Positions 54,011 to 62,345 of a stretch of 64,000 bases of DNA are shown piece after piece (position 1 is the stretch's first letter; each line of letters begins with the position of its first letter). The DNA is from Streptomyces hygroscopicus (GTDB lineage: Bacteria; Actinomycetota; Actinomycetes; Streptomycetales; Streptomycetaceae): the NCBI GenBank assembly GCA_002021875.1, contig CP018627.1, positions 2,728,001 through 2,792,000 on the forward strand. Direction: 5' to 3'. The notes beneath the pieces were generated by a model. It ran no database searches. It saw nothing but the letters and a program-made list of their open reading frames with translations, and was not told the origin of the DNA. The position numbers and the translations under genes were made by a program.

Positions 54011-55135
54011 GTGCCCAGAACGCTTGTCACGGGTATCGCCGCCACCGCCGTCGCCACCGTCCTGCTCACGGGCTCCGGAGCCGTGAGCGCCACCGCCACG
54101 GCCACCGCGCCACGTGAGCCGCACGCCACCGATGTCCACCGGGTCCGTATCCAGGACGACTTCGACTCGCTCGGCCCCGAGGTGCGGGGGATGAAACTGG
54201 ACTCGGGGCGCACCGCCCACTACATCGACGAGGGACCCCGGGACGGAAAGCCGGTTCTCTACCTCGGCGGCACGGGCACCAGCGCGCGGGTGGCCCATAT
54301 GACGGACTTCCTGCGCAGCACCCGGGAGTCCCTCGGGCTGCGGCTGATATCGGTCGAGCGCAACGGCTTCGGGGACACCGAGTTCGACAAGAGCCTGGGG
54401 AAGGCCGACTTCGCCAAGGACGCGCTTCAGGTGCTGGACCGTATCGGGGTGCGCAAGGTCAGTGTGGTCGCCATCTCGGGCGGCGGTCCGTACGCCGCCG
54501 AGTTGGCGTCCCTGGCCCCGGACCGTGTCCAGTCACTGCACCTGGCCGCCGCCCTGCCGCCGTACGGCGCGAAGCGTCCGTACTGCTCGATGTCCGACGA
54601 GGAGCTGGGCAAGTCGTTGGAGAAACAGATCGCCGACCCCCGCGTCTGGTGGGCGTTCCCGGACGACAGCCCGACCAAGCGCATCCCCGGCTTCGCCGAC
54701 ACCGCCTTCGAGGACGGCGCCCGCACCTACAACCAGCGCGGCCAGAAGTCCGACCCCGCGCCTCAGGTGCATGAGCAGAAGCTCTACTGCCAGCGGCCCG
54801 GCCCCGACCTGTCAAAGCTGACGGCCCCCGTCACCATCTACAGCGGGAAGAAGGACACGACCGTGCCGCCGAGCACGATCGACACCTGGAAGGAGCACCT
54901 GCCCGGCGACCCGGCCGTGCGCAGCTACGCCGACTCGGGGCATGACGTGCAGTACCGGCACTGGGACCAGATCCTCGTCGACCTCGCCGGGCACACGGAC
55001 CGCACGGTGATCTGCTACCGGGGCCACAGCTCCATGCCATCTGCCCGGATCGCCGACCCGCTGGTCGAGAAGGGCCGGGCCACGCTCGGTAGCTGCGCCT
55101 GGCAGAAGTCCGATGGGGACGGCCCCGTCGACTGA
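54011..55135 (+). CDS. Secreted alpha/beta hydrolase
   Basis: A 374-aa exported hydrolase. A signal peptide covers about 1-30. Alpha/beta motifs are VLYLGGTGTSARV, nucleophile Ser156 in VVAISGGGPYAAEL, acid Asp in IYSGKKDTTVPPS and catalytic His in DSGHDVQYRHW. The C-terminal extension (about 330-374) with CYRGHSS and GSCAWQ probably forms a disulfide. The ligand is unknown. GTG 54011 has GGAGAG just upstream. It is a single gene, convergent with the methyltransferase at 55155. Confidence 0.9.
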   Translation: MPRTLVTGIAATAVATVLLTGSGAVSATATATAPREPHATDVHRVRIQDDFDSLGPEVRGMKLDSGRTAHYIDEGPRDGKPVLYLGGTGTSARVAHMTDFLRSTRESLGLRLISVERNGFGDTEFDKSLGKADFAKDALQVLDRIGVRKVSVVAISGGGPYAAELASLAPDRVQSLHLAAALPPYGAKRPYCSMSDEELGKSLEKQIADPRVWWAFPDDSPTKRIPGFADTAFEDGARTYNQRGQKSDPAPQVHEQKLYCQRPGPDLSKLTAPVTIYSGKKDTTVPPSTIDTWKEHLPGDPAVRSYADSGHDVQYRHWDQILVDLAGHTDRTVICYRGHSSMPSARIADPLVEKGRATLGSCAWQKSDGDGPVD

Positions 55136-55154
55136 GACGAGATCCCGAGACACG

Positions 55155-55775
55155 TCACGGCCGCCGCGCCCAGAACAGGGCGTGGCCGCCGTCGCCCTCG
55201 GGGGCGAATTCCTCTCCCTCGACGGTCAGTCCGGCCCGGGTGAGCCAGTCCCGGTAGGTCGCGACGTCGGCGTGGCTCCACCACATCGTGGCGCCACCGC
55301 CGAGCCAGTTGTCATCGGTGCCGGTCCAGGCGGTGTGCCCGGTGGTGGCCAGGAGCCAGCCACCCGGGCGTAGCCAGGTGGCGATCCTGGCGAGGAGGGG
55401 AGGCTGTTCCGCCAGGGGAATGTGGATCAGGGCGTAGAGGGAGACCACGGCGTCGAAGGAGGCGGCCGGGAACTCCACGGCCGTGGCATCGGCCTGGCGG
55501 AACTCGGCCTCCGGCACCAGTTCCCGCGCCCGGCGGATCTGCTCCCCGCTGATGTCGACACCGGTCACCCGGTGTCCTGCGGACGCCAGCACCCGGGCGA
55601 CCGGGATGCCGCAGCCGCACCCGAGGTCCAGCACCGTGGCGGCGGGCGGGATGCGCTGTTGGAGTGCCCCGAGCCAGGGCTGGTACTTGGTTTCGGTGGC
55701 ATAGGACTGTTCGTAGTGGCGGGAGAGCGCGTCATACCCGCGCCTGACCACGTCCTTGGGATCGTCGATGTCCAC
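55155..55775 (-). CDS. Class I SAM-dependent methyltransferase (UbiE-like)
   Basis: A 206-aa methyltransferase with VLDLGCGCGIPVARVLA (48-64), VTGVDISGEQIRRAREL and FDAVVSLYALIHIP, a Methyltransf_11/25 pattern. It methylates an unknown small molecule in the cytoplasm. The GTG at 55775 is chosen because family similarity (VDIDDPKDVVRRGYDALS) begins there; the frame continues upstream without similarity and the ribosome site is weak. It stands alone. Confidence 0.88.
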   Translation of the reverse strand: MDIDDPKDVVRRGYDALSRHYEQSYATETKYQPWLGALQQRIPPAATVLDLGCGCGIPVARVLASAGHRVTGVDISGEQIRRARELVPEAEFRQADATAVEFPAASFDAVVSLYALIHIPLAEQPPLLARIATWLRPGGWLLATTGHTAWTGTDDNWLGGGATMWWSHADVATYRDWLTRAGLTVEGEEFAPEGDGGHALFWARRP

Positions 55776-56164
55776 GGCGAGGCACGCTAGTTGGGGGCGA
55801 GTGCGTTCCGCGAACGGATTTCGTGCGTCGGTGCGGCGCCGTTCGCGCCTTCGGCGCCTTTGAGCATGGGTCCGGGGGTGTCCTGGCCAGGCGCCGTCGC
55901 CGACCACCGGGCCGGTGGGGGCGAGGCCCGGTGGCGCCCCCGTCGGCCCATGGTGAGGACCGGTCCGGACTGCGGCGGAGGGGTGGGGGTACCTCTGGGA
56001 AACGTTTGATAAATTAGTTGCGCCAGATCAAGTATTTCTGAGGGGATACCCGGGAGAGGCTGCCCCGCCGGCCCGGCGGACGGCGACGGCGCCGTGCCCC
56101 CGCCCCCGCCGCCGCTGCTCACATGCGCCGAAGGCGCGAGACGATGCCCGCGCCTGGGAGCCCG
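55776..56164. other. Intergenic region framed by two mirror-image hairpin repeats
   Basis: These 389 bp hold no convincing gene. CGCGCCTTCGGCGC (55844-55857) recurs inverted as GCGCCGAAGGCGCG (56125-56138), with nearby TGAGCA also shared. Each copy can form a GCGCC-TTC-GGCGC hairpin, so they may act as terminators for the neighbours on each side. Confidence 0.5.
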
Positions 56165-56365
56165 TCAGATGTTCCGCACCACGGCGACGAACTCCGCCCA
56201 GGCCCCGGCGGGGACGACCAGGGCAGGGCCGTCCTTGACCTTGGAGTCGCGGATACCGACCTGGGCGGTGTGGGGGAGGTGGGTGATCTCCACGCACGCG
56301 GTGCCGTTCGCCTCGCTGTAGGAGGACTTGAACCAAACACTCTCCGGCGCAACATCAGATGACAT
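56165..56365 (-). CDS. DUF397-domain protein 1
   Basis: A 66-aa DUF397 protein: ESVWFKSSYSEANGTACVEI at residues 6-25, VGIRDSKVKDGPALVVP and AWAEFV. This small actinobacterial family partners with XRE/DUF5753 regulators of the WhiJ type. ATG 56365 follows GGGAGG; the gene overlaps the second DUF397 gene by 11 bp. Confidence 0.92.
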   Translation of the reverse strand: MSSDVAPESVWFKSSYSEANGTACVEITHLPHTAQVGIRDSKVKDGPALVVPAGAWAEFVAVVRNI

Positions 56366-56579
56366 GCCCCGCCTCCCGTATCTGCTCGATGAACTCCGCC
56401 CAGGCCGTGACCGGAACGACCAACGCGGGGCCAACCTTGTTCTTCGAGTCGCGGATGCCTACCTGGGCGGTGCGGGGCAGGGGGGCGATCTCCACGCAGC
56501 CGGTGCCGTTGTTCTCGCTGTACGAGGACTTGAACCAGGCGCTCTCTGGGGCGACGTCAGGCGCTACGCGGTAAGTCAT
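56355..56579 (-). CDS. DUF397-domain protein 2
   Basis: A 74-aa paralogue: ESAWFKSSYSENNGTGCVEI at 12-31, VGIRDSKNKVGPALVVP, AWAEFIEQIREAGHV. It shares about two-thirds identity with the neighbouring DUF397 protein, so they are tandem duplicates. Its start is 1 nt downstream of the XRE gene's stop, so the three are one operon. Confidence 0.93.
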   Translation of the reverse strand: MTYRVAPDVAPESAWFKSSYSENNGTGCVEIAPLPRTAQVGIRDSKNKVGPALVVPVTAWAEFIEQIREAGHVI

Positions 56580-56580
56580 G

Positions 56581-57444
56581 TCAGATCTCCCGTGCTAGTT
56601 GTTGTAGAAACGCCGGTGTCTCGCCGGGGGCGAGGGCACCTGCCCGCAGAGCCTCGAACCTGCGGGAGAAGGACCAGATGGTCGTCTCCTTGTCGCTGAT
56701 GTCCGACCCGTCGATCGCATCGCTCTGCACGACTGTCGGCAACGGACTGCCGAACTCCCACAGATTGAAGTTGGCGCCGGTCCTGTACGTGGCCGTGGCC
56801 ATGGGAAGGATCTGGACCGTCACATTGTCGAGCCCGGCCAGGGTCTGAATCTCCTCGTACTGCTCGCGCATGATCTCCGGGCTGCCCACCACTCGTCTCA
56901 GCGACGCCTCGTCCTGGATGACCCAGAGTTCCAAGGGGCTGTCTCTGCGCCTCAGGGCCCGTTTCCGCTCACCACGGATCTGGATGTGGCGCTCGACGAA
57001 CTCGGTGTTGGTTTCTTCGACCGGCTTGGCGGCCAGGAACATCTCCCGGGTGTAGCGCTCCGTTTGCAGCAGGCCGAAGATGACGTGGGGCTGCCACGTA
57101 CGGCTGGTGCGGGCTCCGCTTTCCAGGCCGATGTACATCCCCATGCCCGACGGCAGCACACTGCGATAGATGGACCACCATCCCCGGTTGAGGGAGTCGC
57201 GATGGATCTGTAGGAGGAAGTCCGCGTCTTCCTCGTCCTCGACGCCGTATCGGTCCAAGAGGGCCTTCAGGTCCGCGGCCTTGGGCAGGGCCGACAGGCC
57301 GTTCTCGACGCGGAACAGTTTCGTGGTGGAAAACGTCAACCCGTCCACCGCCTCCGCCAGAGTGAATCCGGCCTTGTCCCTCAACCGCTTGAGCTCCCAG
57401 CCGAGTTGCATGCGACGGACCGTCGGTCCCGTTGGTGCTGCCAC
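56581..57444 (-). CDS. XRE/DUF5753 regulator (WhiJ-like)
   Basis: A 287-aa regulator. The helix-turn-helix is in the first 80 residues (LKRLRDKAGFTLAEAVDGLTF, STTKLFRVENGLSALPKAADL) and the DUF5753 (Scr1-type) effector domain covers about 105-280 (EARTSRTWQPHVIFGLLQTE-like, LWVIQDEASLRRVVG, VTVQILP). GTG 57444 follows GGGAGGC. Such proteins with DUF397 partners control development and antibiotic production in Streptomyces, and DUF397 may antagonise DNA binding. The 222-bp divergent promoter region lies between it and the small hypothetical at 57667. Confidence 0.94.
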   Translation of the reverse strand: MAAPTGPTVRRMQLGWELKRLRDKAGFTLAEAVDGLTFSTTKLFRVENGLSALPKAADLKALLDRYGVEDEEDADFLLQIHRDSLNRGWWSIYRSVLPSGMGMYIGLESGARTSRTWQPHVIFGLLQTERYTREMFLAAKPVEETNTEFVERHIQIRGERKRALRRRDSPLELWVIQDEASLRRVVGSPEIMREQYEEIQTLAGLDNVTVQILPMATATYRTGANFNLWEFGSPLPTVVQSDAIDGSDISDKETTIWSFSRRFEALRAGALAPGETPAFLQQLAREI

Positions 57445-57666
57445 GAGTATGCCTCCCGCTGGGGCGAGCCTGCCATGTCGCCGTGCGAGTTCTGAGTCTG
57501 GCAAGGACAGACCGCCACATCAGGTCATTTGCCTACTCGGTCACATATGCCATCTGAAGCGGAAATTAGCTGTCATCTTGCGCGCCAGCTTCCGCGCATC
57601 CGAAGCTGTTTCCGCCACCGCGCCATCACTCGCGGTAGCCGAACCTCGGAACGCCATGGAGCCCTC

Positions 57667-57978
57667 ATGCCTTCATCACGCCCCCGTCTGCCGCCCTGGC
57701 CCGGACTGAACAGGCAGCCCTGCTTCCTCGTCACCGACGACACCGGCACCAGCCACCTTTCACGGCTGGCCGACGAGATGGAGGCCGTACAGCTACGGAC
57801 CGGGGCCGAGCTTCTCGGGCATGCCCGGCCGCTGCTCCGGGACCGCAAGGCCGACGCCTGTGAGCTGCGCTTCGTGGGGCAGCGGCTCGCCGAGGCGCTG
57901 CATGACGCGCTGCGGGTGGCGGAGAGCCGGGGGCAGCGGCTGGAGGACCGGGAAGAGACCGCCCCCGAGCAGAGTTAG
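57667..57978 (+). CDS. Small conserved-looking hypothetical protein
   Basis: A 103-aa protein from ATG 57667 (GGAG upstream). Residues 35-100 are amphipathic helices (MEAVQLRTGAELLGHARPLL, LRFVGQRLAEALHDALRVAE). It is divergent from the WhiJ-like operon, a position such small proteins often hold in Streptomyces, suggesting a shared regulatory module. I do not recognise a domain. The flavin monooxygenase gene starts 8 nt after its stop. Confidence 0.7.
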   Translation: MPSSRPRLPPWPGLNRQPCFLVTDDTGTSHLSRLADEMEAVQLRTGAELLGHARPLLRDRKADACELRFVGQRLAEALHDALRVAESRGQRLEDREETAPEQS

Positions 57979-57985
57979 TAGAAGC

Positions 57986-59089
57986 ATGAACAACAGCGTG
58001 GACGTCGTGGTCATCGGTGCCGGACAGGCGGGGTTGTCCGGGGCCTATCACCTGAGGCGGGCCGGGTACGAGCCCGGTACGGGCTTCGTGGCGCTCGACC
58101 ACGCGCCCGCGCCCGGCGGGGCGTGGCAGTTCCGGTGGCCGTCGCTGACGTACGGCAAGGTGCACGGGATGTACGACCTGCCCGGCATGCGGCTGACCAG
58201 CGACGACGCGGATCCCGAGCGGCCTTCGTCCGAGGTGATACCGGCGTACTTCGCACGGTACGAGCGCGCCTTCGAGCTGGGGGTCGTCCGGCCTGTGCAT
58301 GTCACCGCCGTACGGGACGGGGACGACGGGCGGCTGCTGGTGGAGACCTCGGCCGGGGCATGGTCCGCCCGCGCGCTGATCAACGCGACCGGGACCTGGG
58401 ACCGGCCCTTCTGGCCGCGCTACCCCGGGCAGGAGACCTTCCGGGGGCGGCAACTGCACACCGCGCGGTATCCGGGGCCCGAGGCGTTCGCCGGGCAGCG
58501 GGTGATCGTCGTCGGGGGCGGTACGTCCGGGGTGCAGCATCTGCTGGAGGTCGCGGAGGTGGCGGCGGAGACGACCTGGGTGACACGGCGCCCGCCGGTG
58601 TTCCACACCGGGCCGTTCGGCCAGGACCAGGGGCGCGCCGCCGTCGCGCTGGTGGAGGAGCGGGTCCGGCGAGGGCTGCCGCCGCAGAGCGTGGTGTCCG
58701 TGACCGGGCTGCCCATGACGGAGGCGATGGAGCGGGCCCGGGCCAAGGGCGTGCTGGAGCGGCTGCCGATGTTCGAGCGGATCACCCCGTCCGGGGTGGC
58801 CTGGGCGGATGGGCGTCATGTCGACGCGGACGTGATCCTCTGGGCCACCGGCTTCCGCGCCGCGATCGACCATCTCGCCCCGCTGCGACTGCGCGAGCCC
58901 GGTGGCGGGATCGCCGTCGAGGGCACCAGGGCGGTCCGGGATCCGCGGGTGCATCTGGTCGGCTACGGGCCGTCGGCCAGCACGGTGGGCGCCAACCGGG
59001 CGGGCCGGGCCGCCGTACGGGAGATCCAGGAGCTGCTGGACACGCGCGACGGCCGGCGGTCACCGGAGAGGATCGCCGTCGGGCCTTGA
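57986..59089 (+). CDS. FAD-dependent NAD(P)-binding monooxygenase-like oxidoreductase
   Basis: A 367-aa flavoprotein. FAD site GAGQAGLSG at residues 11-19, NADPH site VGGGTSGVQH near 173, the ATG motif ILWATGFR, and a hinge INATGTWDRPFW. It resembles flavin-containing monooxygenase and thioredoxin-reductase-like proteins that oxidise small nucleophiles. ATG 57986 has a weak AGAAG site; translation may be coupled to the small upstream gene. Its 3' end overlaps the convergent LacI gene by 30 bp. Confidence 0.9.
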   Translation: MNNSVDVVVIGAGQAGLSGAYHLRRAGYEPGTGFVALDHAPAPGGAWQFRWPSLTYGKVHGMYDLPGMRLTSDDADPERPSSEVIPAYFARYERAFELGVVRPVHVTAVRDGDDGRLLVETSAGAWSARALINATGTWDRPFWPRYPGQETFRGRQLHTARYPGPEAFAGQRVIVVGGGTSGVQHLLEVAEVAAETTWVTRRPPVFHTGPFGQDQGRAAVALVEERVRRGLPPQSVVSVTGLPMTEAMERARAKGVLERLPMFERITPSGVAWADGRHVDADVILWATGFRAAIDHLAPLRLREPGGGIAVEGTRAVRDPRVHLVGYGPSASTVGANRAGRAAVREIQELLDTRDGRRSPERIAVGP

Positions 59090-60142
59090 CCGAGTGCGGG
59101 GTGGGCCGGTGCTTCCCCGGACGACGAGGGTGGGGTTGAGGACGATGTCCCGGTCGGCGGTGCGCCCCTCGTCGAGTCGTTCGACGGCTGCCCGGACGGC
59201 GGTCTCCGCCGCCTCGGCGGCGTCCTGGCGCACCGAGGTGAGGTCGATGAAGGACAGCCGGGCGAGTTGGCTGTCGTCGTAGCCGACGATGGACACGTCC
59301 TCGGGCACTCTGACGCCCGCGCGCAGGAACGTGCCGAGCAGACCGTGCGCACAGCGGTCGTTCCCGGCGATGACCGCCGTGGGCAGCTCGGGCAGCGCGA
59401 GCAGGTCCCGGGCCGCCTGGGCGCCGGATTCCTCGGTGTAGTCGCCGGGGTGGACCCGGATGTGATCGGCGAGTCCGTGGCGGCGCATTGCGGCGCGGTA
59501 TCCGCGTCGCCTCTCGTCGGCGCCGGGCATGGCGCCGCCTTCGATGTGCGTGATGGCGCGGTGCCCCAGCGTGACGAGGTGGTCGACCGCTTGGCCCATC
59601 CCCTTGCGCTCGGCGGTCCGGACGACATCCACACCGGCGGCTCTGGTGCGCGGGCTGATCTCCACGATGGGGGTCCGTCCGACGCCCGTGGTCAGGTGTT
59701 GCCGACTGGACGTCGCGCCGATGGTGATGATGGCTTCACTGCGCAGTCCGAGCAGCTCTTCCACCCCCTGACGCTCGTCGCGGGTGGCGAACATGGCGTT
59801 GAGCACGAGGGTGTAGCCGTGCTTCTGGGCGGCGGGGTAGAGGGCCTCGACGATGCCCACGTCGTGTGGCTGGCGCACGGTGAACAACACGCCCAACTGC
59901 CGGCTTCGCGTGCGTCGCAGAAGCTGGGCGGCGGTGTCGGGACGATAGCCGAGTTCCTCGGCCGCTTGGAACACGCGTCGGCGCGTCTCGGAACTCGCGC
60001 CGGGCTGGTTGCGGAACACCAGTGACACCAGGGCCTGCGAGACACCGACACGCGCGGCGACGTCGGACATGGTCGGACGCTTGGGGCGCCCCACTGAGGT
60101 TCCCGGCTCACCCGTCCGGCCGGCGCCCCCCGGATCCCTCAT
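59060..60142 (-). CDS. LacI-family regulator of the sugar-porter locus
   Basis: A 360-aa LacI-type repressor. HTH TMSDVAARVGVSQALVSLVF at about 24-43, followed by hinge AAQLLRRTRSRQLGVLFTV and the sugar-sensing domain. ATG 60142 follows GAGGAGGT. It is divergent from the MFS sugar transporter, and the AGTACGTA/TACGTACT palindrome between them is the likely operator. Inducer unknown. Confidence 0.93.
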   Translation of the reverse strand: MRDPGGAGRTGEPGTSVGRPKRPTMSDVAARVGVSQALVSLVFRNQPGASSETRRRVFQAAEELGYRPDTAAQLLRRTRSRQLGVLFTVRQPHDVGIVEALYPAAQKHGYTLVLNAMFATRDERQGVEELLGLRSEAIITIGATSSRQHLTTGVGRTPIVEISPRTRAAGVDVVRTAERKGMGQAVDHLVTLGHRAITHIEGGAMPGADERRRGYRAAMRRHGLADHIRVHPGDYTEESGAQAARDLLALPELPTAVIAGNDRCAHGLLGTFLRAGVRVPEDVSIVGYDDSQLARLSFIDLTSVRQDAAEAAETAVRAAVERLDEGRTADRDIVLNPTLVVRGSTGPPRTRSRPDGDPLR

Positions 60143-60165
60143 GTGGACCTCCTCGTGTTCATGTC

Positions 60166-60195
60166 TTGACATGCGTCACACCGCGCTCCCATAGT
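60166..60195 (+). promoter_or_regulatory. Promoter candidate for the MFS transporter
   Basis: TTGACA (60166-60171), then 18 bp, then CATAGT (60190-60195). The following operator overlaps its -10, consistent with repression by LacI. The start codon is 225 bp downstream, so the leader would be long. Confidence 0.4.
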
Positions 60196-60215
60196 ACGTA
60201 GCACTTGTACGTACT
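60193..60215. promoter_or_regulatory. Inverted repeat between the LacI and MFS genes
   Basis: AGTACGTA (60193-60200) and TACGTACT (60208-60215) are perfect arms with a 7-bp spacer, followed by another TTGTACT. It lies in the 277-bp divergent region (60143-60419), which otherwise has no gene, and is the natural LacI site. Confidence 0.55.
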
Positions 60216-60419
60216 AGTTGTACTGACAAACAGACAAAGGCCCTCCGTAGCCGCGCGATCGCGGCTGGGCAGCCACGAGACCGCGCGGCAGGCGACCCCT
60301 GCCGAGATGGCTGCGCCGCCGCACCGGGCCCAAGCACGCCCCCACTCAGTCGACACCGGGATACCACCGCACGTGTCGGGGCGCCACCACGACCTCCGCT
60401 GCCTCCACGAGGAGACACG

Positions 60420-61856
60420 ATGAACACCCGACTCGACGCCGAGAACTCGGGCATCGCACCGCAAGAACCCGAACTGCCGCCGGACACCAAAGGTCCCCAT
60501 TCACGACGGCTCGGCCTGGTCGCCGTCATCGTGACCTTCGGCGGGCTGCTGTTCGGCTACGACACCGGCGTCGTCAACGGCGCCCTCGATCCTCTCACCG
60601 ACGACCTCGGACTGACCGCGCTCACCGAGGGAATCGTCGTCAGCAACCTCGTCTTCGGTGCCGCCTTCGGCGCCATGATCGGCGGAGTGCTGTCGGACCG
60701 GCACGGCCGCCGCCACAACATCCTGCTGCTGTCCCTGGTGTTCATGGTCGGCACCGTGGGCTGCGTCCTGTCGCCGAACTGGCAGGTACTCGCCCTCTTC
60801 CGCTTCATCCTCGGCCTCGCCGTGGGCGGTGCCTCGGCGACGGTTCCGGTCTATCTGGCCGAACTCGCCCCGGTCGAACGCCGCGGCTCCATCGTCACCC
60901 GCAACGAGGTGATGATCGTGTCCGGCCAATTCGCCGCGTTCGTCATCAACGCGGTCATCTTCAATCTCTGGGGCGAAACCGACGGCATCTGGCGGCTCAT
61001 GCTCCTGGTCGCCGTGCTTCCGGCGATCGGGCTGTTCATCGGCATGCTGCGGCTGCCGGAAAGCCCGCGCTGGCTGGTCGCCCAGGGCCGTGACGACGAG
61101 GCACTCGCGGTCCTGTCCCAGGTCCGCACCCCCGAGCGGGCCCAGGCGGAGATGGCCGAGGTCCACCGCCTCGCCGAGGAGGAGCGGGTCGCCAAGACCG
61201 CGGGCCGGGTGGATCTCGGAGTGCGATGGGTGCGTGTGCTCATCCTGATCGGGGCGGGCCTCGGCATCTGTCAGCAGTTCACCGGCATCAACTCCGTCAT
61301 GTACTACGGTACGCAACTGCTCGGCGACGCCGGGTTCTCGGGCGACTCCGCCATCATCGCGAACACCCTCAACGGCGCTTTCAGCGTCATCGGCATCGCG
61401 GTGGGCGTGTCGGTCATCAACAAGATCAAGCGACGCACCATGCTGCTCGGCGGGTTCACCCTCACCACGACGTTCCACCTGCTCGTCGGTCTTTCCGCGA
61501 TGCTGCTGCCCGAGGGCGGTGCGAAGGCGTGGTTCATTCTCGTGTTCGTCGTGCTCTTCGTCTTCTCCATGCAGGCCACCATCGGTCCGCTGGTCTGGCT
61601 CATCCTCTCCGAGATGTTCCCGCTGAAGATCCGCAGCCTGGCCATCGGTGTCAGCATCTTCGTGCTGTGGATGGCGAACGCCCTGGTCGCCCTCGGCTTC
61701 CCGCCCGTCGTGAAGGCTCTGGGGATCTCGAGCACCTTCCTCGGCTTCGCCGCTTTCGGTGTGCTGGCCATCATCTTCATCGCAACCTGTGTTCCCGAGA
61801 CCAAGGGCCGCTCGCTGGAAGAGCTGGAAGACGACTTCCGCGCCCGCTACTCCTGA
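60420..61856 (+). CDS. Sugar-porter family MFS transporter
   Basis: A 478-aa, 12-helix major facilitator of the sugar porter group: signature GGLLFGYDTGVVNGAL in helix 1, DRHGRR loops, PESPRWL after helix 6, GICQQFTGINSVMYYG in helix 7 and PETKGRSLEELE at the C-terminus. It probably imports a hexose or polyol with protons. ATG 60420 has GAGGAGA upstream. The stress protein gene follows after 45 bp, probably in the same operon. Confidence 0.95.
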   Translation: MNTRLDAENSGIAPQEPELPPDTKGPHSRRLGLVAVIVTFGGLLFGYDTGVVNGALDPLTDDLGLTALTEGIVVSNLVFGAAFGAMIGGVLSDRHGRRHNILLLSLVFMVGTVGCVLSPNWQVLALFRFILGLAVGGASATVPVYLAELAPVERRGSIVTRNEVMIVSGQFAAFVINAVIFNLWGETDGIWRLMLLVAVLPAIGLFIGMLRLPESPRWLVAQGRDDEALAVLSQVRTPERAQAEMAEVHRLAEEERVAKTAGRVDLGVRWVRVLILIGAGLGICQQFTGINSVMYYGTQLLGDAGFSGDSAIIANTLNGAFSVIGIAVGVSVINKIKRRTMLLGGFTLTTTFHLLVGLSAMLLPEGGAKAWFILVFVVLFVFSMQATIGPLVWLILSEMFPLKIRSLAIGVSIFVLWMANALVALGFPPVVKALGISSTFLGFAAFGVLAIIFIATCVPETKGRSLEELEDDFRARYS

Positions 61857-61901
61857 TCCGCCCTTCCCCGTCCCGTCCGTCCCGAGAGGAGGGCCCGCAC
61901 C

Positions 61902-62261
61902 ATGACCGTCATGACCGCTATCGCCGAGGGCCGCGAGGGAGACCACGCGCTGACCGCGGGAGTCGCCGAGGCCCGTCTGCTGGGCACCGATCTGGTACTG
62001 GTCAATCTGCGTCTGTCAGCACTGGACCGCTCCGGCCTGCCCGAGGACCTGAAGATCACGATCGTCGAGCGCAGCGGTCCCGGTGACCGCGACCCCGTCG
62101 ACGCCGTTCTGGACGAAATCGAGGCCCGGCCCGATGTCGACCGGCTGGTCATCGGCATCCGCCGACGATCGCCCGTGGGCAAGGCGCTGCTGGGCAGCGT
62201 GAGCCAGCGGCTGCTGCTGGAGAGCAGCGTCCCCGTCGTCGCCGTCAAACCCCCGGTCTGA
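61902..62261 (+). CDS. Universal stress protein (UspA family)
   Basis: A 119-aa UspA-domain protein. The ATP-binding pattern G-2x-G-9x-G is met in VIGIRRRSPVGKALLGSVSQ and VPVVAVKPP ends the fold. It is likely a small cytoplasmic stress or signalling protein acting with the transporter. ATG 61902 follows GAGAGGAGG. A strong hairpin follows its stop. Confidence 0.93.
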   Translation: MTVMTAIAEGREGDHALTAGVAEARLLGTDLVLVNLRLSALDRSGLPEDLKITIVERSGPGDRDPVDAVLDEIEARPDVDRLVIGIRRRSPVGKALLGSVSQRLLLESSVPVVAVKPPV

Positions 62262-62275
62262 CCGGGCCCCGGCGT

Positions 62276-62320
62276 CGGGAAGGGCCCCTGGAATTCGCCC
62301 GTGCCGGGCCCCTTCCCGAT
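62276..62320. terminator. Bidirectional terminator between the stress protein and LacI genes
   Basis: TCGGGAAGGGCCC (62276-62288) pairs with GGGCCCCTTCCCGA (62307-62320), with one bulged base, across a small loop. It separates the convergent stops at 62261 and 62346. Confidence 0.75.
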
Positions 62321-62345
62321 GCCGCGGAGACCGGTGAACCCGAGG

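Noticed and set aside
55787..56122. A minus-strand frame of 111 codons in the gap before DUF397
   Set aside because: It is low-complexity Pro/Gly/Ala, has no ribosome site or known motif, and overlaps the hairpin repeats.
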